A stretch of 64,000 nt of DNA from Chitinophagaceae bacterium. GTDB lineage: Bacteria; Bacteroidota; Bacteroidia; Chitinophagales; Chitinophagaceae. The DNA is taken from positions 1 through 64,000 of the forward strand of contig CANGIT010000007.1 of assembly GCA_947454155.1 (NCBI GenBank). Reading direction: 5' to 3'. The notes under the pieces are model-generated. The model was not told the DNA's origin and ran no database searches. It was given only the letters and a program-made list of their open reading frames with translations. Position numbers and translations under genes: made by a program. Shown here piece by piece: positions 43,361-52,550 of the stretch; positions within the stretch are counted from its first letter, which is position 1, and each line of letters starts with the position of its first letter.

Positions 43361-45697
43361 TCACTCCACAATCCTCAGCTTGGCGTAATTGAGCATAATC
43401 TTTTTTTCGCCGTTCATTTCAAATTGAATCGTGGCAATAGGATTGTGAGCTGCGCCTTCGAGATTCATCACCTCACCAAAACCGAATTTCTGGTGTTCGA
43501 CTTTTTGTCCTTTTCGGATATCAGCAGTATTGCTGGCTTCAAAATTGGCTGAGGGCACATGCTCTTTGGTTTGTGGCCTAGCAGGCGGAATATTGATGAC
43601 CGTTCTGGTGGCCGGAGGTGCCTGACGTTGTTGGGAAGATCCACTTCCTCCGGTAAAACCTCTGCGTAATTTATCGAGCGCTGCCGATTGCCCCCAAGAC
43701 TGAGCTGAATTATTGCGGGCCGTACTGCCTGAATAACTTTTATCTAAATAATTCTCATTGATTTCATCCAAAAAACGACTGGGATCATTTTGCTGCAATT
43801 GTCCGAAACGGTAGCGCGAATTGGCGTACGACAAATACAGTTTTTTCTTGGCTCGCGTAACCGCCACATAAAACAGTCTTCTTTCTTCTTCCAGCTCTTC
43901 TCTGGTGTTGATGGACATGCCACTAGGGAAAAGCGTTTCCTCCATTCCTCCCACAAATACCACCGGAAATTCCAGTCCTTTGGCCGCATGAATCGTCATC
44001 AGTTTCACCGCATCGGCATCTTCTTTGCTCTCATCGGCATCGGTGAGTAAAACGATTTGTTGTAAATAAGTGCCCAGTCCTTTATCTCCTACTTCGCCAT
44101 CTTCCTCATTCATCGGCGTTTCAATAAACTCTTTGATGGAATTCAACAACTCCTGAACGTTTTCGTAACGTGCGAGCCCTTCCACCGACTTGTCGTTGAA
44201 AAGCTCCTTTACAATGTTGCTGCTTTTGCCAACAATCACCGCCAGGTCGTAAGCATTTTTCTTCGGCATTTCACTCTGAAACATCTTCATCATGGTCACA
44301 AAGCCATCGATGCATTCCAGCGTGCCGCCTTTGAAACCGTGCATGGCAGCATTGGTGAGTATATCCCATACACTGCAATCATGCGTGTTGGCGAGCAATA
44401 CCAGTCGGTCGATGGTGGTTTTACCGATACCTCTTACCGGATAGTTGATGATGCGTTTCAAAGCCTCTTCATCTCTTGGATTGACAATCAGTCTTAGATA
44501 AGCGATAAAGTCTTTCACCTCTTTGCGCTGATAAAAACTCATGCCGCCGTAAATGCGGTAAACTATGCCCATGCGCCTTAAGGCTTCTTCGAAACTTCGG
44601 CTTTGTGCATTGGTACGGTAAAGAATGGCGAAATCCATATTGCGGTGATGATTCCGCAGTTTGAGTTCCTGAATCGCATCCGCCACCATCTTCCCTTCGT
44701 CATTGTCGGTCATGGTGCGAATGAGCTTTATCTTTTCACCTTCGGTGTTGTCAGTGAAAAGTTTTTTCTCTATCTGGTATTGGTTGTTGCTGATGATTTC
44801 ATTGGCCACATGAAGAATGGTTTTGGTACTTCTGTAGTTCTGTTCCAATTTTACAATCTTCACGTCATCGTAATCTTTTTGAAACTCCATGATGTTTTTG
44901 ATGGTGGCTCCGCGAAAGCTGTAGATACTTTGTGCGTCATCGCCCACCACACATACGTTTTCGTGCATGGCACCCAGCAGTTTTACAATCTTATACTGGG
45001 CCGGATTGGTATCCTGATACTCGTCGATCATGATGTACTGAAATTTGTGCTGGTATTTGCTCAGGGCATCCGGAAAATTGCTGAGCAATAAGTACATCTG
45101 AAACAAGAGGTCGTCGAAATCCATCGCGCCGTTCTTGAAGCAACGGCTGTGGTAGTATTTATAGATTTTTCCAATCTCGGGTCGGTTGGCTTTTTGGTCG
45201 CCGCTTTGAAATTCCCAGTTGTTGGCATATTCATCGGGACCGATCAATTCATTTTTGGCCGATGAGATCCTGTTGAGTACAAGATTGGGCTTGTAATGTT
45301 TTTCATCGAGATTCAGTTCCTTTACGATCGTTTTGATCACCGAGCGGGCGTCGTCGGTATCATAGATGGTAAAATTGGAAGGATAGCCCAGTTTTGGGGC
45401 TTCGGCCCTGAGGATGCGTGCAAATACGCTATGGAAAGTTCCGATATAAAGGTTTCGGGCTTCTGTGCCTCCGAGGATGCGTTCGATACGCTCTTTCATT
45501 TCGGCGGCAGCCTTGTTGGTAAAGGTGAGGGCCAGAATATTAAAAGCATCCACACCACTGCGCATGAGATGCGCGATTCGGGTGGTGATCACTTTGGTTT
45601 TGCCGCTTCCGGCACCGGCAATGATCATGATGGGTCCATTGATATGCAGTACGGCCTCGCGCTGCGATTCGTTCAGTTCGTCTAAATACTGGGGCAT
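43361..45697 (-). CDS. UvrD/PcrA-type superfamily 1 DNA helicase
   Basis: 778 residues. A 3'-5' helicase for repair and replication restart. Helicase motifs in order: Q motif LNESQREAVLH, Walker A GAGSGKTKV (about 28-36), LTFTNKAAAEMKERI, YIMIDEYQDTNPAQYKIV, VGDDAQSIYSFRGA, LEQNYRST, and in domain 2 LMTIHAAKGLEFPVVFV and EERRLFYVAVTRAKKKLYL. The C-terminal region (about 660-778) has a Gln/Pro-rich linker and the VEHQKFGFGEVMNLEG Tudor-like domain that binds RNA polymerase in PcrA. Stands alone. Confidence 0.96.
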   Translation of the reverse strand: MPQYLDELNESQREAVLHINGPIMIIAGAGSGKTKVITTRIAHLMRSGVDAFNILALTFTNKAAAEMKERIERILGGTEARNLYIGTFHSVFARILRAEAPKLGYPSNFTIYDTDDARSVIKTIVKELNLDEKHYKPNLVLNRISSAKNELIGPDEYANNWEFQSGDQKANRPEIGKIYKYYHSRCFKNGAMDFDDLLFQMYLLLSNFPDALSKYQHKFQYIMIDEYQDTNPAQYKIVKLLGAMHENVCVVGDDAQSIYSFRGATIKNIMEFQKDYDDVKIVKLEQNYRSTKTILHVANEIISNNQYQIEKKLFTDNTEGEKIKLIRTMTDNDEGKMVADAIQELKLRNHHRNMDFAILYRTNAQSRSFEEALRRMGIVYRIYGGMSFYQRKEVKDFIAYLRLIVNPRDEEALKRIINYPVRGIGKTTIDRLVLLANTHDCSVWDILTNAAMHGFKGGTLECIDGFVTMMKMFQSEMPKKNAYDLAVIVGKSSNIVKELFNDKSVEGLARYENVQELLNSIKEFIETPMNEEDGEVGDKGLGTYLQQIVLLTDADESKEDADAVKLMTIHAAKGLEFPVVFVGGMEETLFPSGMSINTREELEEERRLFYVAVTRAKKKLYLSYANSRYRFGQLQQNDPSRFLDEINENYLDKSYSGSTARNNSAQSWGQSAALDKLRRGFTGGSGSSQQRQAPPATRTVINIPPARPQTKEHVPSANFEASNTADIRKGQKVEHQKFGFGEVMNLEGAAHNPIATIQFEMNGEKKIMLNYAKLRIVE

Positions 45698-45839
45698 GCA
45701 ACAAAAATACGAACCTGCCGATTGGGTTGTGGTGATGTGAAGAAATATTTATGGCATTGATTGCGATGGGATATTGATTTGCGTGACAGCATTTTGTTTT
45801 CCCGTATTTTTTGTATTTTGTCGGCCAATTGATATGCAC

Positions 45840-46193
45840 ATGAAGGCAAAATTTCTATTTGGATTACTGATTGTTTCAGGCTTCATTTATTCCTGCACCA
45901 AACCCACCTCTGTCAATAACTCAGCAGGTGGTGCGTTGCCTACTCATTACATCAAGATTCTCAACGACTCGTTTTCACCCCGTCAACTCACCGTTGCCGT
46001 AGGATCTTCTATTACATTCGTGAACAATACCAATGATGCGCATACCATCATTTCCGATGACTCATCTTTCTTGATCACCCCGGCCATACAACCTTCCACC
46101 AGTTTTTATTTCAAAAAAGATACAGTTGCCACGATAGGTTATCATTGCCATGAACATCCTTCCGTAAGAGGTACGATAACTTTCAGGCCTTGA
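45840..46193 (+). CDS. Cupredoxin-domain lipoprotein
   Basis: 117 residues from the ATG at 45840 (MKAKFLFG; an ATG at 45834 adds two residues). Lipobox IYSC (Cys at 18). The mature domain is plastocyanin-like: IKILNDSFSPRQLTVAVGSSI, NNTNDAHTIIS (first His ligand) and the C-terminal YHCHEHPSVRGTITF with Cys and His ligands of a type I copper site; the usual Met is not obvious, as a Val stands in HPSVRG. Copper or electron-transfer role in the periplasm is inferred. Confidence 0.85.
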   Translation: MKAKFLFGLLIVSGFIYSCTKPTSVNNSAGGALPTHYIKILNDSFSPRQLTVAVGSSITFVNNTNDAHTIISDDSSFLITPAIQPSTSFYFKKDTVATIGYHCHEHPSVRGTITFRP

Positions 46194-46800
46194 TCATGTA
46201 GAAGGCAAGTCAGTTTGATGGTTGGCAAGTTTGCAGATATGTAGATATAGAATTTTACGGGTTTACAAGATTCCAGGTTGAAGGGTTAATTAATTTATTG
46301 ATTGTAAAACCAGCGGTTATTTAAAAACAGGTTAGCTTTTGAACTTGTGTACCTCCCACGACCACTCCCTTCAAAAAATAATTTACCCCGAACTTAATTT
46401 TGGAACATTAACATTACGTGATATATGGCTGTATTTACGCGTATTTCGTCAGCAGTCGGATTCTGCAACAGTTCGCTTATTTTTATCTTATTTAATCTAA
46501 CACACAATAAATGAGCGTTTTATACGCTTAATATACACAACCGCACAAAACGAAAAGCGAAATGAAAAATGAGGTGATGCAGTTGATCCGAACCCATTAA
46601 CAGAGAAAACAATCTACCGATACTTTAACCACATGGTTAAACGCCGTATCTGATATTTCCCCTCTTTTTTGGATTTACTTGACTCCGATTTCATCGGATG
46701 GATGATTACGATTAAACGCGTCGCAAGACGGTAAAGATACTTTTTTGTTAGGCACTACAGGACAACGAAAAGCCCCGGTATTGGACGGGGCTTTCGGCAT
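46194..46800. other. 607-bp gap without a gene, rich in hairpins
   Basis: No credible reading frame, tRNA, tmRNA or RNase P signature was recognised. Small stems occur at 46514-46528 (AGCGT/ACGCT), 46624-46641 (TTTAACCA/TGGTTAAA), 46684-46698 (TCCGAT/ATCGGA) and 46719-46730 (CGTC-GCAA-GACG, a GNRA loop). The right end holds the M28-gene terminator. The left part resembles decayed intergenic repeats. A noncoding RNA or a lost gene are both possible. Confidence 0.5.
46767..46795 (-). terminator. Probable terminator after the M28 peptidase gene
   Basis: Minus-strand stem GAAAGCCCC with GGGGCTTTTC, 6 bp past the stop codon, followed by a weak T-rich tail (GTTGT). Confidence 0.7.
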
Positions 46801-48384
46801 TTATCTGGTTCCTGTAGGCAAGGGTTTGTCTCTTTTCAGCATGTCGTTTCTGTTGGCCATTTCCCAAGCGGTGAGAAATATCATTCTCGCCCTTTTTTCA
46901 AAAACCGGCCAGTAGATTTTTTCAATATCGTCTGTGGGTTGATGATAGTCGGACAGCAGCATGCCATCATAAAAGAAAAGCACCGGTACACCTTTGCGGG
47001 CAAAATTATAATGATCGCTTCTGTAATAGATGCGCTGCGGATCTTTGGGATCATCGAATTTGTAGTCGAGTGTGAGCTGAGTGGTTTCATTGTTCACTTT
47101 CTCGTTGATCACAGGAAGTTCCGAACTGATTTTGTCGTGCCCCACTACATATACATAATTAAGCGTGTCGGCGGATTTTCTTTCCGTGTCGATTCTGCCA
47201 ATCATATCGGTATTCAAATCAACAGATGTTTTTCCCAAATCAAAAACAGGATGCTCGGAATAGTATTCACTTCCCCACAATCCTTTTTCTTCTCCACTAA
47301 CGGTCATGCATACCACAGTTCTGCGAGGACCCTTTCCTTCTTTTTTGGCTTGCGCAAACGCTTCCGCCATCTGCAACACAGCTACTGTTCCGCTGCCGTC
47401 GTCGTCTGCGCCATTGTATACCACACCATCTTTTTTTCCCAAATGATCGTAGTGCGCCGTGAGGAATACATACTCGTCTTTTTTGTCGGTACCCTCAATC
47501 ACACCTATCACATTGGAGGATTGCAAACTACCTCCGTATTTTTCGAATTTAAAATTGATACCCGTCTTCACTTCTTTAGGCAGCTCATTCAGGAGCTTGT
47601 TGTTTTTCGCCGATTGCAGCAAGGCATCCCAATCCTCTCCAATGATCTTGCGGGCATACTCATGACTGGCATAAAAAAAATGCAGCTTTTGAGTTGTTGA
47701 ATGTTCAATGGCGTTGAAATACATACCCGACTTCATATTACGACCCAGCATTCGCTTTGAAAATGTGGCCATGTTGGGAATAACCACCATCGCCCCTGCG
47801 GCACCTTTTTCGGCAGCAGTTTTTAATTTCTGGTCAAGATCGTTTTCCCAAGCAGAGGCGGTACCATCTGTGTTGATGAAATATTTTCCGTTTCTTTTGG
47901 GTTCGCCGGCAAAAATCAGCACCATTTTTCCTGCCACATCAAGCTGGGTGTAATCGCTGTACATATTGTCATCAATGCCATATCCTGCAAAGACAATGGC
48001 GGAACTGTAAAAATCGCCGGCTTCATTATCGTTTAATGGCACCAGAAAATCTTTGCCTGAAATGGCTTCTTCGCCGTTTATTTTTAAAGATGATGTGATG
48101 ACAGAATCCATTCTCAAAGGAAAAATCTGCTGATAGCCAGTCATCCCTTTGGGTTTCTCAAGACCGAAACGTTTGAACTGTTTTTCGATATAATCTGCCG
48201 CCATTTTTTGTCCGGGCATGCCGGTTTCTCTGCCCTCCAGCGAATCGGAAGCGATGATGCTCAGGTGTTTTTTTAACCCTGCTGCAGTAATGTTATTGGC
48301 GTAATGGTTGGCTGTACTCGTTTGAGAAAATACTGAAGCCGTTGCAAAAGCCATCAGGCAAATTGTTGAGAAGAGTTTTATCAT
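46801..48384 (-). CDS. M28 family zinc peptidase with PA-like insert
   Basis: 527 residues, signal peptide ending near SVFSQ. All M28 zinc ligands are visible: HYDHLG (His), GADDDGSGTVAVLQMAEA (bridging Asp), SGEEKGLWGSEYY (catalytic Glu and ligand), DLNTDMIGRID (Asp) and YRSDHYNFARKGVPVLFF (His). Between about residues 110 and 250 lies a PA-like domain, and the N-terminus starts AAGLKKHLSIIASDSLEGRE, common in Bacteroidota M28 aminopeptidases. An exported peptidase for peptide scavenging is likely. Confidence 0.94.
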   Translation of the reverse strand: MIKLFSTICLMAFATASVFSQTSTANHYANNITAAGLKKHLSIIASDSLEGRETGMPGQKMAADYIEKQFKRFGLEKPKGMTGYQQIFPLRMDSVITSSLKINGEEAISGKDFLVPLNDNEAGDFYSSAIVFAGYGIDDNMYSDYTQLDVAGKMVLIFAGEPKRNGKYFINTDGTASAWENDLDQKLKTAAEKGAAGAMVVIPNMATFSKRMLGRNMKSGMYFNAIEHSTTQKLHFFYASHEYARKIIGEDWDALLQSAKNNKLLNELPKEVKTGINFKFEKYGGSLQSSNVIGVIEGTDKKDEYVFLTAHYDHLGKKDGVVYNGADDDGSGTVAVLQMAEAFAQAKKEGKGPRRTVVCMTVSGEEKGLWGSEYYSEHPVFDLGKTSVDLNTDMIGRIDTERKSADTLNYVYVVGHDKISSELPVINEKVNNETTQLTLDYKFDDPKDPQRIYYRSDHYNFARKGVPVLFFYDGMLLSDYHQPTDDIEKIYWPVFEKRARMIFLTAWEMANRNDMLKRDKPLPTGTR

Positions 48385-48421
48385 GTGTGGGTTTTAAAAG
48401 TTGGGGGCAGGGGTTTAACAG

Positions 48422-48474
48422 GGTTCAATCGGTTCAATGGGTTCAATGGGTTCAATGGGATTAATGGGTCAATG
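48422..48474 (+). repeat. Nonamer tandem array GGTTCAATG, six units
   Basis: GGTTCAATC, three GGTTCAATG, GGATTAATG and a shortened GGTCAATG, between the M28 start and the rpiB stop. Related TTCAA/TTGAA words recur at 49040-49105, 52400-52545 and 59506-59672. Confidence 0.92.
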
Positions 48475-48546
48475 GGGTTGCATGTTTAAAAAATCAGGTT
48501 GCATCAAACTTTTAAACGAATAAAACCTTTAACCATCAAACCTTGA

Positions 48547-48981
48547 TCAACAAGAAATCTTATTCACCCTGTTCTGGTGACGACCGCCTTCGAAGGCTGT
48601 TTGAGAAAAAACAGTAACCATTTGTTTAGCCAGCTCCTCACTTACAAATCGTGCAGGGATGCAAATGATGTTGGCGTCATTATGCTGACGGGCCAGTGCG
48701 GCAATTTCTTCCGTCCAGCAGATGGCGGCCCTTATACCTGCGTGTTTGTTGGCGGTGATGGCCACGCCGTTCGCACTGCCACAAATCAGAATACCCCAGG
48801 CGGCATCTCCGTTTTCTACTGCACGTGCAACAGGGTGTGCGAAATCGGGGTAATCAACAGATTCTTTTCCAAAGGTTCCGCAATCAGTCAGCGAAAAACC
48901 TTGTGCCGATAAAAAAGGCTTCAGCATTTCTTTGTAATCAAAACCGGCATGGTCGCAACCGATGGCAATGTTTTTTTGCAT
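48547..48981 (-). CDS. rpiB: Ribose-5-phosphate isomerase B
   Basis: 144 residues from the ATG at 48981 (MQKNIAIGCDHAG). The frame is open 52 codons further upstream to 49137, but that part is decayed repeat DNA, overlaps tatC and is not conserved. Interconverts ribose 5-phosphate and ribulose 5-phosphate. Motifs: IGCDHAGFDYK, DYPDFAHPVARAV, and the active-site loop ILICGSANGVAITANKHAGI with the catalytic Cys, then NDANIICIPARFV. Minus-strand neighbour of tatC and prfA. Confidence 0.95.
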   Translation of the reverse strand: MQKNIAIGCDHAGFDYKEMLKPFLSAQGFSLTDCGTFGKESVDYPDFAHPVARAVENGDAAWGILICGSANGVAITANKHAGIRAAICWTEEIAALARQHNDANIICIPARFVSEELAKQMVTVFSQTAFEGGRHQNRVNKISC

Positions 48982-49108
48982 GATGATGTTGGTTTTAAAA
49001 AAGCGTTCAAAGTCTGCCCACCGACAGTGTTTTAATATATTTGATGAGTTCAAGCCTTTCAATGGCCCTATTGATAATTTGAACCATTTAAACCCTTTGA
49101 ACACCTTA

Positions 49109-49960
49109 TCAACTCCACTCTTTTTCTTTTCGGACATTATCCTTATCTACACGGGCCGCTATCCAGACGCTGATTTCATATAGCAACAACAAAGGCACCG
49201 CCACAATAATCTGACTGGTCCAATCGGGCGATGGTGTTATCACAGCAGCCAGTATAAGAATGATCACGAAGGCATATTTGCGGTATTTTCTTAAAAAATC
49301 TGCACTGATCAGTCCTATTTTAGCGAGTACGTAGGCGAGTATGGGTAGTTCGAAAGATAGTCCACAGCCCAAAATAATCTGGTTCAGGGTATCGATGTAG
49401 TCATCCAACGTAGGAATATATTTGTAAGCACTGCGAGTACCCAAGCTGAAATTGGCGAGGAAGTTAAAAGTAAAAGGAGCCAGTAAAAAATAACCAAAAG
49501 CAGCACCTAAAAAGAAGCATAGCGAAACCCAGAAAATACTTCCTCTGGAATATTTCAATTCTTTTTCGGAGAGTGCAGGTTTGATGAAACGCCAGATTTC
49601 CCAGAACAGATAAGGGAAAGCCACCACCATGCCACCAACCATGGCGATAGAGATGGCCGACATGAAGGGACCGCTGATGGTATTGCCCTGCAATTGAAGA
49701 TTGATGGGCGGCATACAAAGCGCATCGCCGATATGCAACCATTGACCGAAACGGCATAGCGCCGAATAGGTGACAAAATCATTTTGAGCCGGAGCAAAAA
49801 TCACATGGTCGAAAATCCAGTCGATGTTGATGAAGATCACCACAGCCGCACCCAGCCAAACCAGCCCCGAGCGCACAATGTGCCAGCGGAGCGCCTCAAG
49901 GTGCTCCACAAAACTCATCTCTGCTTTGCCGTTGGATTTGTTTTTTCTGAAAAGGGCCAT
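49109..49960 (-). CDS. tatC: Sec-independent protein translocase TatC
   Basis: 283 residues from the ATG at 49960 (MALFRKNKSNG); an upstream ATG at 50008 adds unconserved residues. Six membrane spans and the TatC signatures MSFVEHLEALRWHIVRSG at the start (the signal-peptide Arg-Arg recognition site), FPYLFWEIWRFIKPALSEKE, and YVLAKIGLISADFLRKYRKYA. With TatA/B it exports folded proteins with twin-arginine signals; tatA is not in this window. A periplasmic loop of about 40 residues after span 1 (FAPAQNDFVTYSALCRFG) is enlarged, as in other Bacteroidota. Confidence 0.95.
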   Translation of the reverse strand: MALFRKNKSNGKAEMSFVEHLEALRWHIVRSGLVWLGAAVVIFINIDWIFDHVIFAPAQNDFVTYSALCRFGQWLHIGDALCMPPINLQLQGNTISGPFMSAISIAMVGGMVVAFPYLFWEIWRFIKPALSEKELKYSRGSIFWVSLCFFLGAAFGYFLLAPFTFNFLANFSLGTRSAYKYIPTLDDYIDTLNQIILGCGLSFELPILAYVLAKIGLISADFLRKYRKYAFVIILILAAVITPSPDWTSQIIVAVPLLLLYEISVWIAARVDKDNVRKEKEWS

Positions 49961-50045
49961 GTTTGAAAAGTGATGCAAATGTAATCTACAATTGCTGTTA
50001 ATAGTCAATGATGCTGTTAAACAAAATTTGCTTAAGATTCAGCAT

Positions 50046-51119
50046 TTATTTTCCCTCCTGTTGACTGGTGAGTTTTTCGGCGTTTTCTGCAAACTGTAAG
50101 GCTTCTATGAATTCCTGTATTTCACCATTCATCACCGTATCCAGATTATACACAGTGAGTCCGATACGATGGTCGGTTACACGTCCCTGTGGATAATTGT
50201 AGGTTCTGATTTTCGCACTGCGGTCGCCGGTGCTGACCAAACTTTTACGCTGGCGTGAGATGGCTTCTTCGGCTTTTCTCACTTCTTCGTCATATAGTTT
50301 GGTACGCAACATTTCCATGGCTTTTTCGCGGTTGCCCAACTGACTTCTTTCCGTTTGACAAACCACGGTAATGCCTGTGGGTTTATGGGTAAGAAACACT
50401 TTGGTTTCCACCTTGTTTACGTTTTGTCCGCCGGCGCCACCGCTTCGGGCGGTTTCCATTTTCACATCGCTTTCTTTCAATTCGAAATCCACCTCGTCGG
50501 CTTCGGGCATCACTGCTACCGTGGCGGCACTGGTATGAACACGGCCACTGGCTTCCGTATCGGGCACACGCTGTACCCGATGAACACCACTTTCAAATTT
50601 GAGGGTGCCATAAACATCGTCGCCGGTAACTTCCACCTGCACCTCCTTGTATCCTCCAACAGTTCCTTCGCTTTCACTGAGTATCGCTGTTTTCCATCCT
50701 TTTTTCTCACAATATTTCAAATACATCCTCAACAGGTTTCCGGCAAAAAGTGAAGCTTCGTCACCTCCGGTACCGGCTCTTACTTCAAGAATAGCGTTCT
50801 TTTCGTCGTAAGGGTCTTTGGGAATCAGCAGGTTTCTGATTTGTTTTTCCAGCTCTTCTTTCTTCTCCTCCATGCCGGGCAATTCATCTTTGGCCATCTC
50901 CCGCATTTCCTCATCATCAGAATACAAAACCTCTTTATTGAATTCAATGTCTTCGAGCAATTTCACATAAGCATTGCGTACATCCACAATCTTGCCAAGG
51001 CTACGGTATTCCTTGCTCATGGCACTATATTTTTTATTGTCGCCAACGATTTCGGGGTTGGTCAGTGCTACACCTAAATTGTCGAATTTTGCCTTGATGG
51101 CATCCAGTTTATCTAACAT
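50046..51119 (-). CDS. prfA: Peptide chain release factor 1
   Basis: 357 residues. Terminates translation at UAA and UAG. The catalytic motif is [14 protein letters not shown] (GGQ near 229). The codon-reading PxT motif is present as VPDTEASGR (RF1 type; RF2 has SPF here). Also conserved are [17 protein letters not shown] and [16 protein letters not shown] -7 box lies 39 bp upstream of the ATG. Confidence 0.97.
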   Translation of the reverse strand: MLDKLDAIKAKFDNLGVALTNPEIVGDNKKYSAMSKEYRSLGKIVDVRNAYVKLLEDIEFNKEVLYSDDEEMREMAKDELPGMEEKKEELEKQIRNLLIPKDPYDEKNAILEVRAGTGGDEASLFAGNLLRMYLKYCEKKGWKTAILSESEGTVGGYKEVQVEVTGDDVYGTLKFESGVHRVQRVPDTEASGRVHTSAATVAVMPEADEVDFELKESDVKMETARSGGAGGQNVNKVETKVFLTHKPTGITVVCQTERSQLGNREKAMEMLRTKLYDEEVRKAEEAISRQRKSLVSTGDRSAKIRTYNYPQGRVTDHRIGLTVYNLDTVMNGEIQEFIEALQFAENAEKLTSQQEGK

Positions 51120-51155
51120 ACTGTAATTTTAACGGCCGCTGCATTTTGAAAACGC

Positions 51156-52337
51156 GTGCAAATTTACACCTTTCAACCCATCATCTTGTATAGAAAACTA
51201 ACTGCCGACAGAATTTTCGATGGAATCAGGTTTCGGTCCGAAGGAACAGTGCTGATTACCACGCCCGAGGGAGTGGTGGTTGACCTTGTTGCAACAGAAG
51301 ATGCCGGTGATGAGGTGCAGGTTTTACAAGGCATGCTGTCGCCGGGGCTCATCAACTGTCATTGCCATCTGGAACTGTCGCATTTGAAGGGAAAAATTCC
51401 CATGCATACAGGACTTATTGATTTTGTAAAGCATATCATGGGAAACAGGGAAGCCGAACCCGAAATCATTCAACAAGCGATTGCAGAAGGAGAAGATGAA
51501 ATGCTGAAAAACGGCATCGTGGCGGTGGGCGACATCTGCAACAACACATCCACCATCGAACAGAAAAAAAAGCAAAGATTACATTATCATAATTTCATTG
51601 AAGTGAGCGGATTTCCTCCTTATGTGGCGGAATCGAGGTTCAGCAAAATAAAAGAAGTGTATGACGAATTCAAGGCTTCACTCCGCAACAACTCGATAAT
51701 ACCGCATGCGCCCTATTCTGTTTCAATCCACTTACTGAAAAGCATAGCCGAATTTGAAGGCAACAACATCCTCACCATGCACAATCAGGAGGATGAGGCG
51801 GAAAATGAATTTTTCATCGAGGGTGATGGAAAGTTTCTTGAACTCTATCGCAGTTTGAATGTTGACATCAGTTTTCATAAAGCGGCCGGAAAAAGCAGCC
51901 TTCAACAATACCTTCCAAATTTTCCTGTTCAAAAAAATCTGCTGCTCGTGCATAATGTACATACAGATGAAGCCGATATTCAACTGGCTTCGTCATGCTT
52001 TGAGTCATCGCCCGACCATCTTTTTTTCTGTCTTTGTCCCAATGCAAACCTCTATATCGGCGGACAACTGCCCAACCTGGAGCTGTTCAGGAAAAACAAC
52101 CTCCAGCTGGTACTCGGCACCGATAGTTTGGCCTCCAACCATCAGCTCAGCATCTATGCGGAAATCATCAGTTTGCAAAATACCTTCCCGCAAATACCCT
52201 TGGAAGAAATGCTGAAATGGGCCACCATCAATGGCGCCCGCGCATTAAAAATCGATGACCGATTCGGCAGTTTCGAAAAAGGCAAGCAACCCGGTGTGGT
52301 AGCGGTGGAAGAAGGGAGGATTGATTTGGTGATTTGA
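51156..52337 (+). CDS. Amidohydrolase family (cytosine deaminase/chlorohydrolase-like) metal-dependent hydrolase
   Basis: 393 residues from GTG 51156; a TTG at 51186 is an alternative start, and the prfA -7 box lies over the first codons. Metal-site motifs: NCHCHLELSHLKG (HxH), ILTMHNQEDEAENEFF (His and Glu), DISFHKAAG, LLLVHNVHTDE and GTDSLASNHQ (Asp), the order seen in MTA/SAH deaminase and TRZ/ATZ hydrolases. The substrate is not deducible. The last residues DLVI and the TGA stop are encoded inside the octamer array at 52323. Confidence 0.88.
   Translation: MQIYTFQPIILYRKLTADRIFDGIRFRSEGTVLITTPEGVVVDLVATEDAGDEVQVLQGMLSPGLINCHCHLELSHLKGKIPMHTGLIDFVKHIMGNREAEPEIIQQAIAEGEDEMLKNGIVAVGDICNNTSTIEQKKKQRLHYHNFIEVSGFPPYVAESRFSKIKEVYDEFKASLRNNSIIPHAPYSVSIHLLKSIAEFEGNNILTMHNQEDEAENEFFIEGDGKFLELYRSLNVDISFHKAAGKSSLQQYLPNFPVQKNLLLVHNVHTDEADIQLASSCFESSPDHLFFCLCPNANLYIGGQLPNLELFRKNNLQLVLGTDSLASNHQLSIYAEIISLQNTFPQIPLEEMLKWATINGARALKIDDRFGSFEKGKQPGVVAVEEGRIDLVI
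51159..51166 (-). promoter_or_regulatory. -7 box (TAAATTTG) for prfA
   Basis: TAnnTTTG on the minus strand, 39 bp before the prfA ATG, overlapping the first codons of the divergent amidohydrolase. Confidence 0.5.
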
Positions 52338-52378
52338 TGATTTGGTGATTTGGCGATTTGATGATTTGGTGATTTGAT
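52323..52378 (+). repeat. Octamer tandem array GATTTGRY, seven units
   Basis: Seven perfect-period units (GATTTGGT, GATTTGAT, GATTTGGT, GATTTGGC, GATTTGAT, GATTTGGT, GATTTGAT). The amidohydrolase TGA stop at 52335-52337 is part of the array. Same word as at 21858-21905. Confidence 0.93.
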
Positions 52379-52379
52379 A

Positions 52380-52535
52380 GTTTAAATAGTTCCATGAGTT
52401 TAATAGGTTCAATATGTTCAATGCCTGTCGGCCGACAGGCTGAAGTTTAAAATGTTCGATGCGTTTGGTGGAGGCGAAAACGAACAACGCTTACTAAACT
52501 CATTCAACCTATTAAACCCATGGAACTATTTAAAC
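52380..52535. repeat. Long inverted repeat (29 of 30 matched) with nested 18-bp palindrome
   Basis: Arm 52380-52409 and arm 52506-52535 are complementary with one mismatch, 96 bp apart. Inside lies the perfect palindrome GCCTGTCGG/CCGACAGGC at 52423-52440. It fills the gap between the convergent amidohydrolase and recO and could act as a stem-loop terminator in either direction or be a non-autonomous element remnant. Confidence 0.9.
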
Positions 52536-52550
52536 CATTCAACCATTCTA

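Noticed and set aside
46575..46620. tRNA-like T-loop (GGTTCGGATC on the minus strand)
   Set aside because: The conserved A of the T-loop is missing, and no acceptor or anticodon stem can be formed around it.
48982..49137. N-terminal extension of RpiB (52 residues)
   Set aside because: RpiB proteins start at the conserved IGCDHAG motif; the extension covers repeat-like DNA and overlaps the tatC end.
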